DNA of 52,563 nt from Actinomycetota bacterium. GTDB lineage: Bacteria > Actinomycetota > Thermoleophilia > Solirubrobacterales > Solirubrobacteraceae. Made by a program: the position numbers and the translations under genes. Below the pieces are notes generated by a model, which did no database searches, was not told where the DNA came from, and saw only the letters and a program-made list of their open reading frames with translations. This document shows positions 34,045 through 41,888 of this stretch, one piece after another; within the stretch, counting starts at the first letter, position 1, and each line of letters opens with the position of its first letter. Location: contig VAWY01000130.1 of the NCBI GenBank assembly GCA_005888335.1, positions 1-52,563 on the forward strand, given 5' to 3'.

Positions 34045-35277
34045 ATGAGGTCCCACATGCTGCACGCCGCGCTGCGCGCGTTCGCCGAGGAGGCCGCGGG
34101 CCTGCTCGCCGGCGAGACCGCGCAGGGCGCCGAGATCCCGTTCGAGCTCGCCGAGGCCGCCCCCTCCGCGCGCCGCGCCCGCACCCCGCTGTACTGCTAC
34201 CGCCCGCTGGTCGGCGAGTTCCTGCGCACCCGGGCGAGTGCCCTCGAGCGGCTGCCGGCGCACCCCGCCGCCGCCGGCGCGCTGGCCGATCACGCCGACC
34301 GCCTCCCGCGCTACCTCAGCGCGCTGGGCGAGCGGCCGTCGGGCGGCCCGCCCGCCGCCCTGCAGGCCTTCCTGGGCCGCGTGTTCGCCGAGCAGACCGA
34401 CTTCGCGCTCGACGACGCACGCTTCGACCGCGCCTACGCGCGCCTGGAGGAGGTGCTGTTCGCGGGGCGCACCGATGCCGTCGTCGTCCTGCCGGTCCTC
34501 GGCCTCGACATCGCCTCCGACGAGGTCGTGCTCGGCGAGGGCCTGAGCCTGCGCCGCGCCGAGGCGCTCCCCGGCGCGCCCACCGAGGCGGTCGAGCAGG
34601 CCGACGTGCTCGCCGTGTTCCGCGCGGTGATCGAGGACCGCGCGCCCGATCCCTTCGCGCAGGCGGGGCGCCGGTTCCGGCGGCTGCTGACCGCGCTGCG
34701 CCTCTACGACGACGGCGCGATCGCCTTCGGGCCAGTGGCCTGGGTGCGCGTCGACGACGGCCCGTGGCGTGGCGGGCTGCTCGGCACGGGGGCGGGCGCG
34801 GCCGCCTACGAGGGCGTCGTCCTGCTCGAGGCCGAGGAGGAGGACGAGCTGCGCGCGTTCTGCAACCTCATCGCCCGGCGGATGCCGCGCGCGGGCGAGC
34901 TCGCGTGGGCGCTCGGGCGCTACGAGATGGCCTGCGAGCGCGCGTCGGGGACTGAGGCGCTGACCGACGTCCTGCTCGGCCTGCGCGCGCTGCTGGAGCC
35001 GGAGGGCCAGCAGTCGGGCCAGCTCCCCGGCCGCCTGGCGGCGCTGTGCGCGACGCCGCCGGAGCGCGCGGCGCTCGCCGCGCGGGCGGCGCACGCCATC
35101 TCGCTCGAACGCGCCGTCGTCGCCGGCACGGCGCCGCGCGGCGAGCAGGTCGACGAGCTCATCGACGAGCTCGCCGGGCACCTGCGCGCGCTGCTGCGCG
35201 ACGTGCTCTGCGGCCACCTGGACTCCGATCTGCGCACGCTCGCCGACCGGCTGATCGCGGAGGCCGCGCCCGCCTGA
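34045..35277 (+). CDS. Hypothetical protein with possible HEPN-like C-terminal helical domain
   Basis: 410 aa, not recognised with confidence. The N-terminal 300 residues are mixed alpha/beta, with charged segments such as VLPVLGLDIASDEVVLGEGL. From about residue 285 it is helical: ELAWALGRYEMACERASGTE, then LTDVLLGLRALLEPEGQQSG, RLAALCATPPERAALAARAAHAIS and a terminal helix LIDELAGHLRALLRDVLCG. This order (aromatic helix, LxALEALL-like segment, RLA..A helix, final helix) resembles the Apea-like HEPN domain, but the catalytic RxxxxH is not evident. It follows the HxlR gene by 39 nt with AGGAGG too far away to serve. Confidence 0.55.
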   Translation: MRSHMLHAALRAFAEEAAGLLAGETAQGAEIPFELAEAAPSARRARTPLYCYRPLVGEFLRTRASALERLPAHPAAAGALADHADRLPRYLSALGERPSGGPPAALQAFLGRVFAEQTDFALDDARFDRAYARLEEVLFAGRTDAVVVLPVLGLDIASDEVVLGEGLSLRRAEALPGAPTEAVEQADVLAVFRAVIEDRAPDPFAQAGRRFRRLLTALRLYDDGAIAFGPVAWVRVDDGPWRGGLLGTGAGAAAYEGVVLLEAEEEDELRAFCNLIARRMPRAGELAWALGRYEMACERASGTEALTDVLLGLRALLEPEGQQSGQLPGRLAALCATPPERAALAARAAHAISLERAVVAGTAPRGEQVDELIDELAGHLRALLRDVLCGHLDSDLRTLADRLIAEAAPA

Positions 35278-35304
35278 GGCGGGGCGCAGCCTCCGCTCGC
35301 GGCA

Positions 35305-36495
35305 CTAGAAGGCGTCAGCGCCGAACGGCGTGCCGAGCCCGGTCGGCCCGTCCCAGCCGGACGCGGCCCTGCACAGCTGCGCCGTGCGCTTGACGCAGCG
35401 CCCGTTCGAGCCGCTCATGACGTCGAACAGCGCGTTCGTGTGTGAGTACGGGTACGAGCCGTAGCTGACCGAGGCGGCGTTGCCGGCCAGCGCGTAGACC
35501 CCGGCGATCACGGGCGCCGCGACGCTCGTGCCGCCGAAGACCATCCACCCGGCGGAGCCCTGGTACGGGGTCGAGTCGTAGACCGCGACGCCGGTGTTCG
35601 GGTCGGCGACCGCGGCGACGTCGGCCACCGCGCGCCTGCCGCAGCCGGTCGAGGCGGGCTGCCAGGACGGCTTGGCCTCGACGGCCGAGCAGCCGGAGCC
35701 CGCGCCGCTCCACGCGCTCTCGGTCCACCCGCGCGCCGTCGTCGCCGCCTGCTTCAGGCTCGTTCCGCCGACGGCGGTGACCCACGGCGACGCGGCCGGC
35801 CACTGGACGCCGTACCCGCTGTCGCCCGAGCTGACGGTGATCGCGATGCCGGGGTGCTTGTAGTGCGAGTCGTAGGCGGTCTCGCCGGAGAACTCGCGCG
35901 CGCCGTAGGAGTTCGAGATCACCGTCGCGCCGAGCGCGGCCGCCTTGTCGACCGCGGCGCTCAGGTCGGCGATCGACGCCGAGTTGGCCTCGACGAGGAG
36001 GATCTGGCACGTCGGGCACACCGCCGACGCCATGTCGAGGTCGAGCGCGATCTCCTGCCCCCAGCTCGCATCGGCGGCCGGGAGCGCGTTCCCCTGTCCG
36101 ACCTTCGTGAAGCAGGTGTTGGCCGTCGTGCAGTCGCCCAGCCCGAACTGCGAGCGGTAGACGTTCAGGTCCTTCTCGGCGGTCGGCAGGTCGTAGGCGT
36201 CGACGATGGCGATCTTCTGGCCGGCCGCCGGCGGCGCGGCCGGGAGCTTGTAGGCCGAGACGAGGTCGGCGGGGCCGTAGCCCGCCGGGCCGGGCGTGAC
36301 CAGCGGCGTGACGCCATCGGCCTCGGTGACCACCTCGGCGTTGCAGCGGGCGTGGCGGGCGGCGGGCGGCCCGCAGACGGGACGGTGCGGGAAACCCTGC
36401 TGGCCCGGCTGGACCGGGGGCGCGGCGGCGGCGGGTGCGGCGGCGACGAGGCTCGCCGCGAGCGTCGCAGCAGCGACTCGGGCACGGAAGGTCAT
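35305..36495 (-). CDS. Secreted sedolisin-type (S53) peptidase without a propeptide
   Basis: 396 aa. The start ATG 36495 has a GGAGAGAG Shine-Dalgarno and gives a signal peptide (MTFRARVAAATLAASLVAAA). The mature protein starts soon after, at YGPADLVSAYKLP, rather than with the roughly 200-residue prodomain of typical S53 enzymes. Catalytic residues of the Ser-Glu-Asp set fit at Glu148 and Asp152 (WGQEIALDLDMA), Asp225 (SGDSGYG) and Ser324 (GGTSVAAP). The C-terminal GWDGPTGLGTP region matches the calcium-binding end of the family. Eight or more cysteines suggest disulfides. Confidence 0.88.
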   Translation of the reverse strand: MTFRARVAAATLAASLVAAAPAAAAPPVQPGQQGFPHRPVCGPPAARHARCNAEVVTEADGVTPLVTPGPAGYGPADLVSAYKLPAAPPAAGQKIAIVDAYDLPTAEKDLNVYRSQFGLGDCTTANTCFTKVGQGNALPAADASWGQEIALDLDMASAVCPTCQILLVEANSASIADLSAAVDKAAALGATVISNSYGAREFSGETAYDSHYKHPGIAITVSSGDSGYGVQWPAASPWVTAVGGTSLKQAATTARGWTESAWSGAGSGCSAVEAKPSWQPASTGCGRRAVADVAAVADPNTGVAVYDSTPYQGSAGWMVFGGTSVAAPVIAGVYALAGNAASVSYGSYPYSHTNALFDVMSGSNGRCVKRTAQLCRAASGWDGPTGLGTPFGADAF

Positions 36496-36565
36496 GCCTG
36501 TGCTCTCTCCTGGGTCGAGGTCCACTGAGGGAGCGGCAGGGCAAGCGACCCACCGCCTGATCACT

Positions 36566-37684
36566 CTACCGGGGAGAAACCTCCCCGAAAAGGTGATCAT
36601 GGACGGATATGAGTCCATCGAGGTCGTGGACGTCGCCGTCGAGCTGGGGCACGAGGACCGGCTCGGCGCCGCCGACCTCCGCCCGGAGGTGCTCGAGGCT
36701 CGCCTCGTGCCGGCGCACGAGGAGCTGCGCCTCGGCGTAGGACTGGGCGACCCGGCGGGCGAGGTCGTCGCCCAGCGTCGCGGTCAGCTCGGCCTCCACC
36801 ACGTGCGGGTCGCCGTCCAGGCCGTCGGACGCCTGCACCCGGTTGACGATCAGCCCGCCGAACGGCATGCGGGCCTCCCGCAGCTTGCCGTGGAAGAAGA
36901 TCGCCTCCCCGACGGGATCCGGTTCGGGCGACGTGATGATCAGGAACGTCGTCGAGGGGTCGCTGAGGACCGCCTTGACGCCGGCCGCCCGCTCGCGGAA
37001 CCCGTCGATCAGGCCGCCGAGCGCGCGGAAGAACGCCGAGACGTCGCGCAGCAGGTCGACGCCGGTGACGCGCTTGAGCACGGAGAAGACGACCCCCGTC
37101 CCGCGGCTCATGACCCTCGCGGCCAGGCCGGTGGGGGCGAGGAAGACGCGCAGCGCGCGGCCCTCGAAGAAGTTGGTCAGCCGGTCGGGCGCGTCGAGGA
37201 AGTCCAGCGCGTTGCGCGAGGGGGGCGTGTCGAGGACGACGACGTCGAAGCGCTCGCTGCGCACGAGGTCGTAGAGCTTGGCCACGGCGGTGAACTCCTG
37301 CGAGCCGGCCACCGCGCTGGAGAGCTCCTGGTAGATGCGGTTGGCCAGGACGTCGTCGCGCGTGCGCTCGTCGGGCGCCAGCCGGTCGATGAGCTCGTCG
37401 AAGGTGCGCTTGGCGTCGAGCATCATCGCCCACAGCTCGCCGCGCATCTCGATCCCGTGCCCGGCGAGGCGCGCAGGCTGGACCAGCCGGGGCTCGTTGC
37501 CCAGCTCGTCGAGGCCGAGTGCGTCGGCCAGGCGCTTGGCGGGGTCGATCGTCACCACGGCGACGCGCTGCCCGCGCGCCGCCAGCCCGAGCGCGAGCGC
37601 CGCCGAGCACGTCGTCTTGCCCACGCCGCCCGAGCCCGCGCAGATCAGCACACGCTTGCCGGCGATCCGCTCCGCCAGGCTCAT
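36566..37684 (-). CDS. ArsA/Get3-like ATPase, second of a tandem pair
   Basis: 372 aa. Walker A is CAGSGGVGKTTCSAA (about residues 15-29), with switch motifs VTIDPAKRLADALG and VLDTPPSRNALDFL. It has the ArsA/Get3 length and VRSERFDVVVLDTPP. In mycobacteria the paired genes Rv3679-Rv3680 encode a related complex; by analogy this and the next gene could form a heterodimer. A GGGAGG Shine-Dalgarno precedes the ATG, and two hairpins separate the pair. It precedes the sedolisin gene by about 70 nt in the same direction. Confidence 0.86.
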   Translation of the reverse strand: MSLAERIAGKRVLICAGSGGVGKTTCSAALALGLAARGQRVAVVTIDPAKRLADALGLDELGNEPRLVQPARLAGHGIEMRGELWAMMLDAKRTFDELIDRLAPDERTRDDVLANRIYQELSSAVAGSQEFTAVAKLYDLVRSERFDVVVLDTPPSRNALDFLDAPDRLTNFFEGRALRVFLAPTGLAARVMSRGTGVVFSVLKRVTGVDLLRDVSAFFRALGGLIDGFRERAAGVKAVLSDPSTTFLIITSPEPDPVGEAIFFHGKLREARMPFGGLIVNRVQASDGLDGDPHVVEAELTATLGDDLARRVAQSYAEAQLLVRRHEASLEHLRAEVGGAEPVLVPQLDGDVHDLDGLISVHDHLFGEVSPR

Positions 37685-37699
37685 GGCTCAGCCACCTCC

Positions 37700-37742
37700 C
37701 GCGAACGCGCAGCGTTCGCGCAAGCGATCGCGAAGCGATCGC
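37700..37742 (-). repeat. Tandem hairpins between the two ArsA-like genes
   Basis: Hairpin 1: CGCGAACGC (37700-37708), GCA loop, GCGTTCGCG (37712-37720). Hairpin 2: GCGATCGC (37724-37731), GAA loop, GCGATCGC (37735-37742). Both stems are perfect (9 and 8 bp) with trinucleotide loops. They lie in the 61-nt gap between two co-directional genes and just upstream of a Shine-Dalgarno, so may affect mRNA processing or relative expression. Confidence 0.85.
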
Positions 37743-37745
37743 CCG

Positions 37746-38591
37746 TCACAGCGCGCGCTCCAGGCGGTCGGCGATCGTGTCGAGGTCGACGCCGGCGGGG
37801 TTGAACGGCACGCGCAGCATCGGGACCTCGCCCGCCAGCCCGCGGCGCAGGCGGGCCAGCTGGGCGCGCTGCGCGCGGGCGTGGACGTGCGCCGAGAGCG
37901 CGATGCGGCCGGCGGCGCCGTCGACCGCGCGCAGCCGCGCGGCGTCGGCCTCGGTGAAACGATCGGGGCGCACCGCGTTGACGACGACGAGCGTGAGGTC
38001 GAGGCCGACCTGCTCGCGCAGCGCCTGGCGCAGGGCGAGCGTCTCGTTGACCGGCAGTTCCTCGGGCGTCGTCACCGCGACCACCGCCGTGCGCGCCGGG
38101 TCCGACAGCATCGAGTCGATGATCGTCCCGTGCCGCGCGATCGGCCCGACGCGCGCGGCGTCGGCGAACGTGCGCGGCGCGGCGAGGACGGCGACGCCGT
38201 GGCCCGTGGCCGGCGCGTCGACGACGACGAGGTCGTAGGGCTTCGCGCCCGGCGTGCGCCGGCGGTCCTGGGCCAGCTCCCAGACCTTGCCCGCGGTCAG
38301 CAGCTCGCGCATGCCGGGCGTGGCGGCGGCCAGATAGGTGAAGGCGCGGCTGGAGACGAGCAGGTCGGCCAGCGCGCGCACCGGGAGCTGGTCGGCGAGG
38401 TACTCCTCCATCGCGTCCTCGGGGTCGATCGAGATGTGGTCGGCGCCGCCGGCGGTCACGGCGTGCTCGACGTCGGTGCGGCGGTGGACCTCGGCGACGA
38501 CGGTGCGCCGGCCGCGGCGCACGGCGGCGAGCCCGAGCGCGGCGGCGACGGTCGACTTCCCGACGCCGCCCTTGCCCGACACGTACACCAA
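37746..38591 (-). CDS. ArsA/Get3-like ATPase, first of a tandem pair
   Basis: About 281 aa. Walker A is YVSGKGGVGKSTVAAALG close to the N-terminus; further motifs are VVVDAPATGHG and VTTPEELPVNETLALRQAL. It is shorter than its neighbour. No ATG is available: TTG 38591 or GTG 38588 are the only sensible starts, giving residues beginning MVYVSGKGG or MYVSGKGG. No Shine-Dalgarno was found. It is divergent from parA across about 95 nt. With the next gene it likely forms a two-subunit ATPase that handles tail-anchored or other cargo; that role is inferred from the family. Confidence 0.8.
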   Translation of the reverse strand: MVYVSGKGGVGKSTVAAALGLAAVRRGRRTVVAEVHRRTDVEHAVTAGGADHISIDPEDAMEEYLADQLPVRALADLLVSSRAFTYLAAATPGMRELLTAGKVWELAQDRRRTPGAKPYDLVVVDAPATGHGVAVLAAPRTFADAARVGPIARHGTIIDSMLSDPARTAVVAVTTPEELPVNETLALRQALREQVGLDLTLVVVNAVRPDRFTEADAARLRAVDGAAGRIALSAHVHARAQRAQLARLRRGLAGEVPMLRVPFNPAGVDLDTIADRLERAL

Positions 38592-38685
38592 CCGGTGGTC
38601 GAGGAGCGGGATGACGGAAGGAGTACCCGACTGACCGGCGAATGGTGGCGCGTACGGGTCCCGGCACGACCGAGAGCGAGCACTC

Positions 38686-39453
38686 GTGGAGCAGCAGGCC
38701 AAGGTCATCGCATTCGCCAACCAGAAGGGCGGGGTCGCCAAGACGACGACGACGCTCAACCTGGCCGTGGCGTTCGCCGAGTCCGGCCATCGCGTCCTCG
38801 CGGTGGACATGGACCCCCAGGGCAACCTGACGATGTCGCAGGGGATCAACCCGGACTCGCTCGAGCTCTCGATGTACGACGTCCTCGTCCACAAGACCTC
38901 GATCCGGGAGGTCATCCGCCGGCGGGAGGTCGACGTTGCGTGCGCGTCGATCGACCTCGCGGGCGCCGAGATCGCGATGTCGACGATGATCGGGCGCGAG
39001 CGCGCGCTCGAGAAGGCGTTCAAGCCGATCCTCGAGGACTACGACTTCATCTGCATCGACACCCCGCCGAGTCTCGGCCTGCTGACGATCAACGCGCTGA
39101 CGGCCGCCGACAAGGTGATCGTCCCCGTGCAGTGCGAATATCTGTCGATGCGCGGGCTGATCCAGCTGCAGAACACGCTCTCGATGATCCGGGAGAACCT
39201 CAACCCGGGGGTCGAGATCGAGGGCATCCTGCCGACGCTCATGGACGCGAGGACCCTGCACGCCAAAGAAGCGATCGAGATCCTCGAGGAGAACTTCGGG
39301 GATAGGGTGTTCGCTTCGCGCATCAAGAAGACCATCCGTTTCGCGGAGGCGCCCGTGAAGGGCATGTCGGTGCTCAAGTACGACCCAGACGGCGTGGCGG
39401 CCCACTCGTACCGCCAGCTGGCCAAGGAGGTCCTCGGCAATGGCAGGCGGTAA
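38686..39453 (+). CDS. parA: ParA/Soj-family ATPase
   Basis: 255 aa. The deviant Walker A is [18 protein letters not shown] (residues 10-27), with Ala where most ParA have Gly, as is common in Actinobacteria. Walker A' context is [10 protein letters not shown] and Walker B is [11 protein letters not shown]. Such ATPases position chromosomes, plasmids or protein machines. No parB gene or obvious parS site is next to it; instead its 3' end overlaps ftsZ by 14 nt, so a role in positioning the division ring is plausible. The start is GTG 38686. Confidence 0.93.
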   Translation: MEQQAKVIAFANQKGGVAKTTTTLNLAVAFAESGHRVLAVDMDPQGNLTMSQGINPDSLELSMYDVLVHKTSIREVIRRREVDVACASIDLAGAEIAMSTMIGRERALEKAFKPILEDYDFICIDTPPSLGLLTINALTAADKVIVPVQCEYLSMRGLIQLQNTLSMIRENLNPGVEIEGILPTLMDARTLHAKEAIEILEENFGDRVFASRIKKTIRFAEAPVKGMSVLKYDPDGVAAHSYRQLAKEVLGNGRR

Positions 39454-40885
39454 GCGCGCGAGCATGCGTGAGGGCCCCCTGGCGGCCCTGTTCCGGGGGA
39501 CGGCGGAGCTCGAGGCCGAGGAGCGCCAGCAGCAGGAGGAGCGCGAGCAGCGCGAGACCGCCCAGCGCGAGGCGAGCGAGCGCGCGAGCCAGGCGTGGCG
39601 CGAGGCGCCCCCGCCAGTGGCCGAGCACGTCGCCCCCGAGGTCGAGCCCGAGACGCGGGTGCCCTCGCCGCAGGAGCGCCTGCGGGCGGCGTTCTCGTCG
39701 GACATCCCCGAGAACGTGATGGCGCCGGCGCCCCCCGCGGCCCCGCCGCCCGATCCCTACGCGCGCGGCGGCGCCGAGTCGGCGTTCGTCCAGGCGCGCC
39801 CGGTCGGCTCGCCGGTCCTGCGCGTCGTGGGCGTCGGCGGAGCCGGCGTCAACGCGGTCAATCGCATGATCGAGGCCGAGGTCGAGGGCGTCGAGTTCAT
39901 CGCGATCAACACCGACCTGCAGTCGCTGCAGCAGTCGACCGCGGACATCACGCTGCACATCGGCGCGCAGCTCACGCGCGGACTGGGCTCGGGCTCGGAC
40001 CCCGAGCTCGGGCGCCACGCGGCGATGGAGGAGTTCGACAAGGTCAAGGCACTGCTGAAGGGCTCGGACATGGTGTTCATCACCGCCGGGGCCGGCGGCG
40101 GCACCGGGACCGGCGCGGCGCCGATCGTCGCCCGCATCTCGCGCGAGCTCGGCGCGCTGACCGTGGGCGTGGTGACCAAGCCGTTCGGCTTCGAGGGCTC
40201 GCGCCGGCGCGAGCAGGCCGACCACGGCGTCCAGGCGCTCGCCGACGAGGTCGACACCCTGATCGTCGTGCCGAACAACCGCCTGCTGTCGATCCTCGAC
40301 AAGAACACCGCGATGGTCGACGCCTTCCGCGTCGCCGACGACGTCCTGCGCCAGGGCGTCCAGGGCATCTCGGACCTCGTGACGCTGCCGGGGCTGATCA
40401 ACCTCGACTTCGCCGACGTGCGCACGATCATGAGCGAGGCCGGGCCGGCGCTGCTGGGCATCGGCATGGGGCACGGCGACAAGCGCGCGATCATGGCCGC
40501 CGAGCAGGCCGCGTCGTCGCCGCTGCTCGAGACGTCGATGGAGGGCGCCCGCAAGATCCTGCTGTCGATCACGGGCGGGCGCGACCTGTCGCTGTGGGAG
40601 GTCAACGAGGCGGCCAAGGCGGTGTCGGCGGCCGCCCACCCGGAGGCCAACATCATCTTCGGGGCGATGGTCGACGACAAGCTCGACGACCAGGTGTGGG
40701 TCACGGTGGTGGCGACCGGCTACACGGACGGGCTGCGGCCGCCGCGCCGGCCGCTCGAGGAGCCGGCGGGCGAGCCGCGCGTCCAGCGCCGGGAGCGCCC
40801 GCGGGAGGATGCTGTCGGGCGGCGGAGCGGCCTGGGCAGCGTCGCCTCGCTCGACGTCCCCGAGTTCATGCCTCGCGGCAGGTAG
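39440..40885 (+). CDS. ftsZ: Cell division protein FtsZ with long N-terminal extension
   Basis: 481 aa. Residues 1 to about 125 are an extra, disordered segment: a Glu/Gln/Arg-rich coiled part ([21 protein letters not shown]) then a Pro-rich part. The GTPase core begins at [18 protein letters not shown] (about 129) and has the tubulin signature [11 protein letters not shown] (about 216-226) and the T7 loop [11 protein letters not shown] (about 321). The end, [13 protein letters not shown], is a classical C-terminal binding peptide. Most bacterial FtsZ lack such an N-terminal arm. A strong AAGGAGG (39424-39430) supports ATG 39440, which overlaps parA. FtsZ forms the division ring. Confidence 0.96.
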   Translation: MAGGKRASMREGPLAALFRGTAELEAEERQQQEEREQRETAQREASERASQAWREAPPPVAEHVAPEVEPETRVPSPQERLRAAFSSDIPENVMAPAPPAAPPPDPYARGGAESAFVQARPVGSPVLRVVGVGGAGVNAVNRMIEAEVEGVEFIAINTDLQSLQQSTADITLHIGAQLTRGLGSGSDPELGRHAAMEEFDKVKALLKGSDMVFITAGAGGGTGTGAAPIVARISRELGALTVGVVTKPFGFEGSRRREQADHGVQALADEVDTLIVVPNNRLLSILDKNTAMVDAFRVADDVLRQGVQGISDLVTLPGLINLDFADVRTIMSEAGPALLGIGMGHGDKRAIMAAEQAASSPLLETSMEGARKILLSITGGRDLSLWEVNEAAKAVSAAAHPEANIIFGAMVDDKLDDQVWVTVVATGYTDGLRPPRRPLEEPAGEPRVQRRERPREDAVGRRSGLGSVASLDVPEFMPRGR

Positions 40886-40890
40886 CGCCA

Positions 40891-41562
40891 CTGAGCATCG
40901 GAGTCCTCGCCGAGGGGCCGCTGCACGCGGCCCTGAAGCGCTGCTACGCGCGGCCGGGCGACGAGGTCGAGGCCGCGCGCTGCGGCTGCGTCGTCGACAT
41001 CGCCCGCGGCGACGAGGTCATCGAGATCCAGACGCGGGGCTTCGGGCGCCTCCGGCCCAAGCTCGAGCGCCTGCTGCCCGGCCATCGCGTGCTGGTCGTG
41101 CACCCGGTCGCCGTCGAGCGGCGCGTCGTGCGCGTCGACGAGCGCGGCGAGGTGGTGGGGGCGCGGCGCTCACCCAAGCGCGACGGGCCGCTGGCCGTCT
41201 TCGACGAGCTCGTGTTCGTGCCGCGGGCGCTCGAGCACGAGCACTTCGCGGTCGAGATCGCGCTCACGCGCGAGGACGTGGTGCACGGCCCGCCTGACGG
41301 CCGGCGGCGCCGGCGGCGCCCGGCGGGGCGCCGGCACCTGGTCGAGCTCGTGGACCGCGTGCGCTTCGAGCAGCCGGCGCAGCTCGCCGCGCTGCTGCCG
41401 GGCGGCCTCGAGGAGCCGTTCGGCGCCCGCGACCTGGCGGCCGCGCTGGGCGTCACGCTGCTGCGCGCGCAGCACTGCGCCTACGTGCTGCGCGCGCTCG
41501 GCGTGCTCGCCATCGCCGGCAAGCGCGGCAATGCCCTGCTCTACAGGATCGGGCGGCGGTAG
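40891..41562 (+). CDS. Uncharacterised protein, nuclease-like core plus winged helix, CTG start
   Basis: About 223 aa. No ATG, GTG or TTG lies in frame near the ftsZ end; CTG 40891 (then SIGVLAEGPLHAALKR) is the best start, 5 nt after the ftsZ stop. The segment VVDIARGDEVIEIQTRGFG followed by LRPKLERLLPGHRVLVVHP has the DxnExQ pattern of a PD-(D/E)XK-like fold. The C-terminal 55 residues (EPFGARDLAAALGVTLLRAQ) look like a winged helix. The gene probably belongs to the parA-ftsZ operon. The nuclease assignment is by pattern only. Confidence 0.65.
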   Translation: MSIGVLAEGPLHAALKRCYARPGDEVEAARCGCVVDIARGDEVIEIQTRGFGRLRPKLERLLPGHRVLVVHPVAVERRVVRVDERGEVVGARRSPKRDGPLAVFDELVFVPRALEHEHFAVEIALTREDVVHGPPDGRRRRRRPAGRRHLVELVDRVRFEQPAQLAALLPGGLEEPFGARDLAAALGVTLLRAQHCAYVLRALGVLAIAGKRGNALLYRIGRR

Positions 41563-41840
41563 CCGGTGAGCGCCACGCCGGCCAGCAGGCGCGCGATCAG
41601 GGTCCCGACCATCGCGTAGACCGCCGCCGCGATGCCCCAGTTCAGCACGATCTGCAGCTTGGCGCTGTGCAGGTTGAACAGGCTCTGGAACGGCGAGACG
41701 AGCGGCCGGTCGAGGTCGTACACGAAGCGGACGATCTCGTTGTGGCTGTTGGCGCCGAACACGTGGAGCAGGATGCCGACGACAATGACGCCCGCGACGA
41801 CCGAAGCGAGTGTTTTGACCATCCGGGCCAGGAGCAGCAT
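41541..41840 (-). CDS. Two-helix membrane protein, YggT-like in appearance
   Basis: 99 aa with hydrophobic segments at about 10-28 and 66-90, separated by NEIVRFVYDLDRPLVSPFQSLF, which resembles the loop of YggT-type proteins. GGGAGG (41849-41854 on this strand) is 8 nt before the ATG. The 3' end overlaps the convergent gene by 22 nt. Function is unknown; co-location with ftsZ is noteworthy because YggT genes are often near division genes. Confidence 0.72.
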   Translation of the reverse strand: MLLLARMVKTLASVVAGVIVVGILLHVFGANSHNEIVRFVYDLDRPLVSPFQSLFNLHSAKLQIVLNWGIAAAVYAMVGTLIARLLAGVALTGYRRPIL

Positions 41841-41888
41841 GTCAACACCTCCCTTGGTGGTGTAGGTGGGGCCTACCCGTCGCCTCCG

